A DNA stretch of 64,000 nt from Nemopilema nomurai (Eukaryota > Cnidaria > Scyphozoa > Rhizostomeae > Rhizostomatidae). The DNA is taken from NCBI GenBank assembly GCA_003864495.1, contig PEDN01001353.1, forward strand, positions 310,001 through 374,000. The letters run 5' to 3'. Shown piece after piece: positions 62,901 through 64,000 of the stretch; position 1 is the first letter of the stretch, and every line of letters begins with the position of its first letter. The notes under the pieces were generated by a model, which saw nothing but the letters and a program-made list of their open reading frames with translations, did no database searches and was not told the origin of the DNA. The translations under genes were made by a program, and so were the position numbers.

Positions 62901-64000
62901 AATTCTTTAAAGGGAGAAAAATTATTGCTAATATTTTTTTCTCAATAACCAATTTTTGATAATAGTTTATATAACAATTCTTGATCTTCAGTTAAAATAG
63001 CATTGGTAGAAATATTCTACCTAGCACCGATGATTTGAAAATTTCGAAGTTGTCCCCCCGTGTGGATCTTTCATTTGCAAAGGTAACTATTTACCCGTCA
63101 GCGTTCCAGCTATGCTTCTGACATCAACAAAGCCATTTGTTTTGTAATTGCACAGCGATGCTGTCAAAATCGTCGGTTCTAGGAGAGAATTGCCAGTCTT
63201 AACGTCAAAAATGAAACCCAATCTCGCACAAGGGCTGTCCTTTCAATTTCAACCAAAATGGCGCCTCTTTTTGTCAAGTTTTGTCATGCATATGCCCACA
63301 GCGAAGAATTTGTTGTTTTACCTGTGGATCCTAGAGATGCATTGCTCTTCACTTAAAGGCTCTTCGATCAATTACAGCTCGGAGTTTAAGGTCTACCTAG
63401 CTTTCAGAGCCTGCATTTGAAAGAAAACTTGTGATTCTTTCTGTAAAATATAATCCGATGAATGCTAAGTCTTTACCTATAAACAGGTCTCTGGATATTA
63501 TCTTATGCAAAAGAGAAATTATAGAATAAAAACAAATTTTTAAGCAATTGACTGAGAATATTTCTAGAAAGCATTTCAAAAGAGGGAGATACTTGAATAT
63601 AACAGAACATTAGAATTTTTTCTGATGATAAACTTTATCAAGACCGGTTTGCCAATATATATATTCTCTTATGATTTGATTCCCGAATTTTCTCTTTCCA
63701 TTCTTTGTGCCTGCAGTATTAGAAAAGGACAAAGTGGGGCTAAACACCTACACCCCCCTTTGCCACCCTCATCAATTCAACTCAATGCAATCCAATTCAC
63801 CGATTCGACTGGCAATAATAAATCGAGGTGCCGTTTGTGAAACGAGGAAGAACGGAGTAGTAATGGGAGTCAACACAGTAATCCGAAGATTAACAAAAAC
63901 TGTTCCGACGATCGTGTAGGTCAGTCACCAGCCGATTAAGAAATCGCTTACTTTTGAAGCTCACGATTCCTTACAGCGATGATGAAAGAGAACGATGGAT
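59990..64000. other. Right-end interval, no supportable gene
   Basis: Paralogue B should have a 5' UTR exon here; minus-strand donors GCCAG|GTACGG (about 60646) and CGCAA|GTAAGT (about 61925) are candidates. I find no coding exon with a recognisable motif. The segment near 63717-63919 has an acceptor and a 67-codon frame but no family resemblance. Confidence 0.4.
60870..60990 (+). repeat. Degenerate tandem repeat, about 33 bp
   Basis: Four diverged copies of a unit like TTTGAGCTTTTCTTAGGCCA plus a CC(T)ATCTATT-type tail. Divergence shows the array is old. No gene overlaps. Confidence 0.6.

Noticed and set aside
63717..63919. Acceptor followed by a 67-codon frame at the right edge
   Set aside because: No recognisable motif, no upstream partner exon and a low-complexity N-P-S-Q composition; left uncalled.

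Overview
The window is intron-rich, AT-rich eukaryotic DNA. Exons have canonical GT-AG splice sites and clean phase bookkeeping, and simple repeats and short inverted-repeat transposons sit between genes. The gene content (NTPCR C-terminus, a C7orf57-like gene, an ER FKBP with EF-hands and HDEL, a secreted Mn-type superoxide dismutase, a Ser/Thr kinase with an extra C-terminal domain) points to an animal. Compact genes with vertebrate-like domain content suggest a cnidarian or other early-branching metazoan; that placement is inference. Gene models below were spliced by hand, checking reading frame across every junction.

Layout. 277-1548 (+): last exons of an NTPCR/THEP1-type nucleoside-triphosphatase whose front half lies left of the window. 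1.5-10.4 kb: no supportable gene. 10387-17643 (+): a gene related to vertebrate C7orf57, in which one roughly 36-residue exon carrying the motif [13 protein letters not shown] has been duplicated in tandem; several introns carry their own minisatellites. 20632-29805 (-): a nine-exon, 715-residue protein kinase fused to a C-terminal domain that reads as a degenerate Nudix fold. 30.7-31.9 kb: a terminal-inverted-repeat element. 33260-34555 (+) and 35335-37394 (-): a secreted Mn-type SOD and an ER-resident FKBP14-like prolyl isomerase, convergent and both bound for the secretory pathway. 37.4-54.2 kb: mostly gene-poor, with three more short inverted-repeat transposons (one hAT-like with a perfect 8-bp target duplication), a CpG-rich patch near 47.2-47.6 kb and one orphan exon-like ORF. 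54197-55738 (+) and 57184-59981 (-): two convergent paralogues of an unrecognised, Ser/Arg-rich, probably disordered family; the plus copy is one uninterrupted ORF, while the minus copy has four introns. A GTCA microsatellite of about 64 units lies between them. 60-64 kb: no supportable gene.

The strongest candidates for something not well described are the kinase with its Nudix-like tail, the tandem exon expansion in the C7orf57-like gene, and the convergent paralogue pair. I saw no CRISPR array, rRNA, tRNA, bacterial operon or intact transposase or reverse transcriptase gene.
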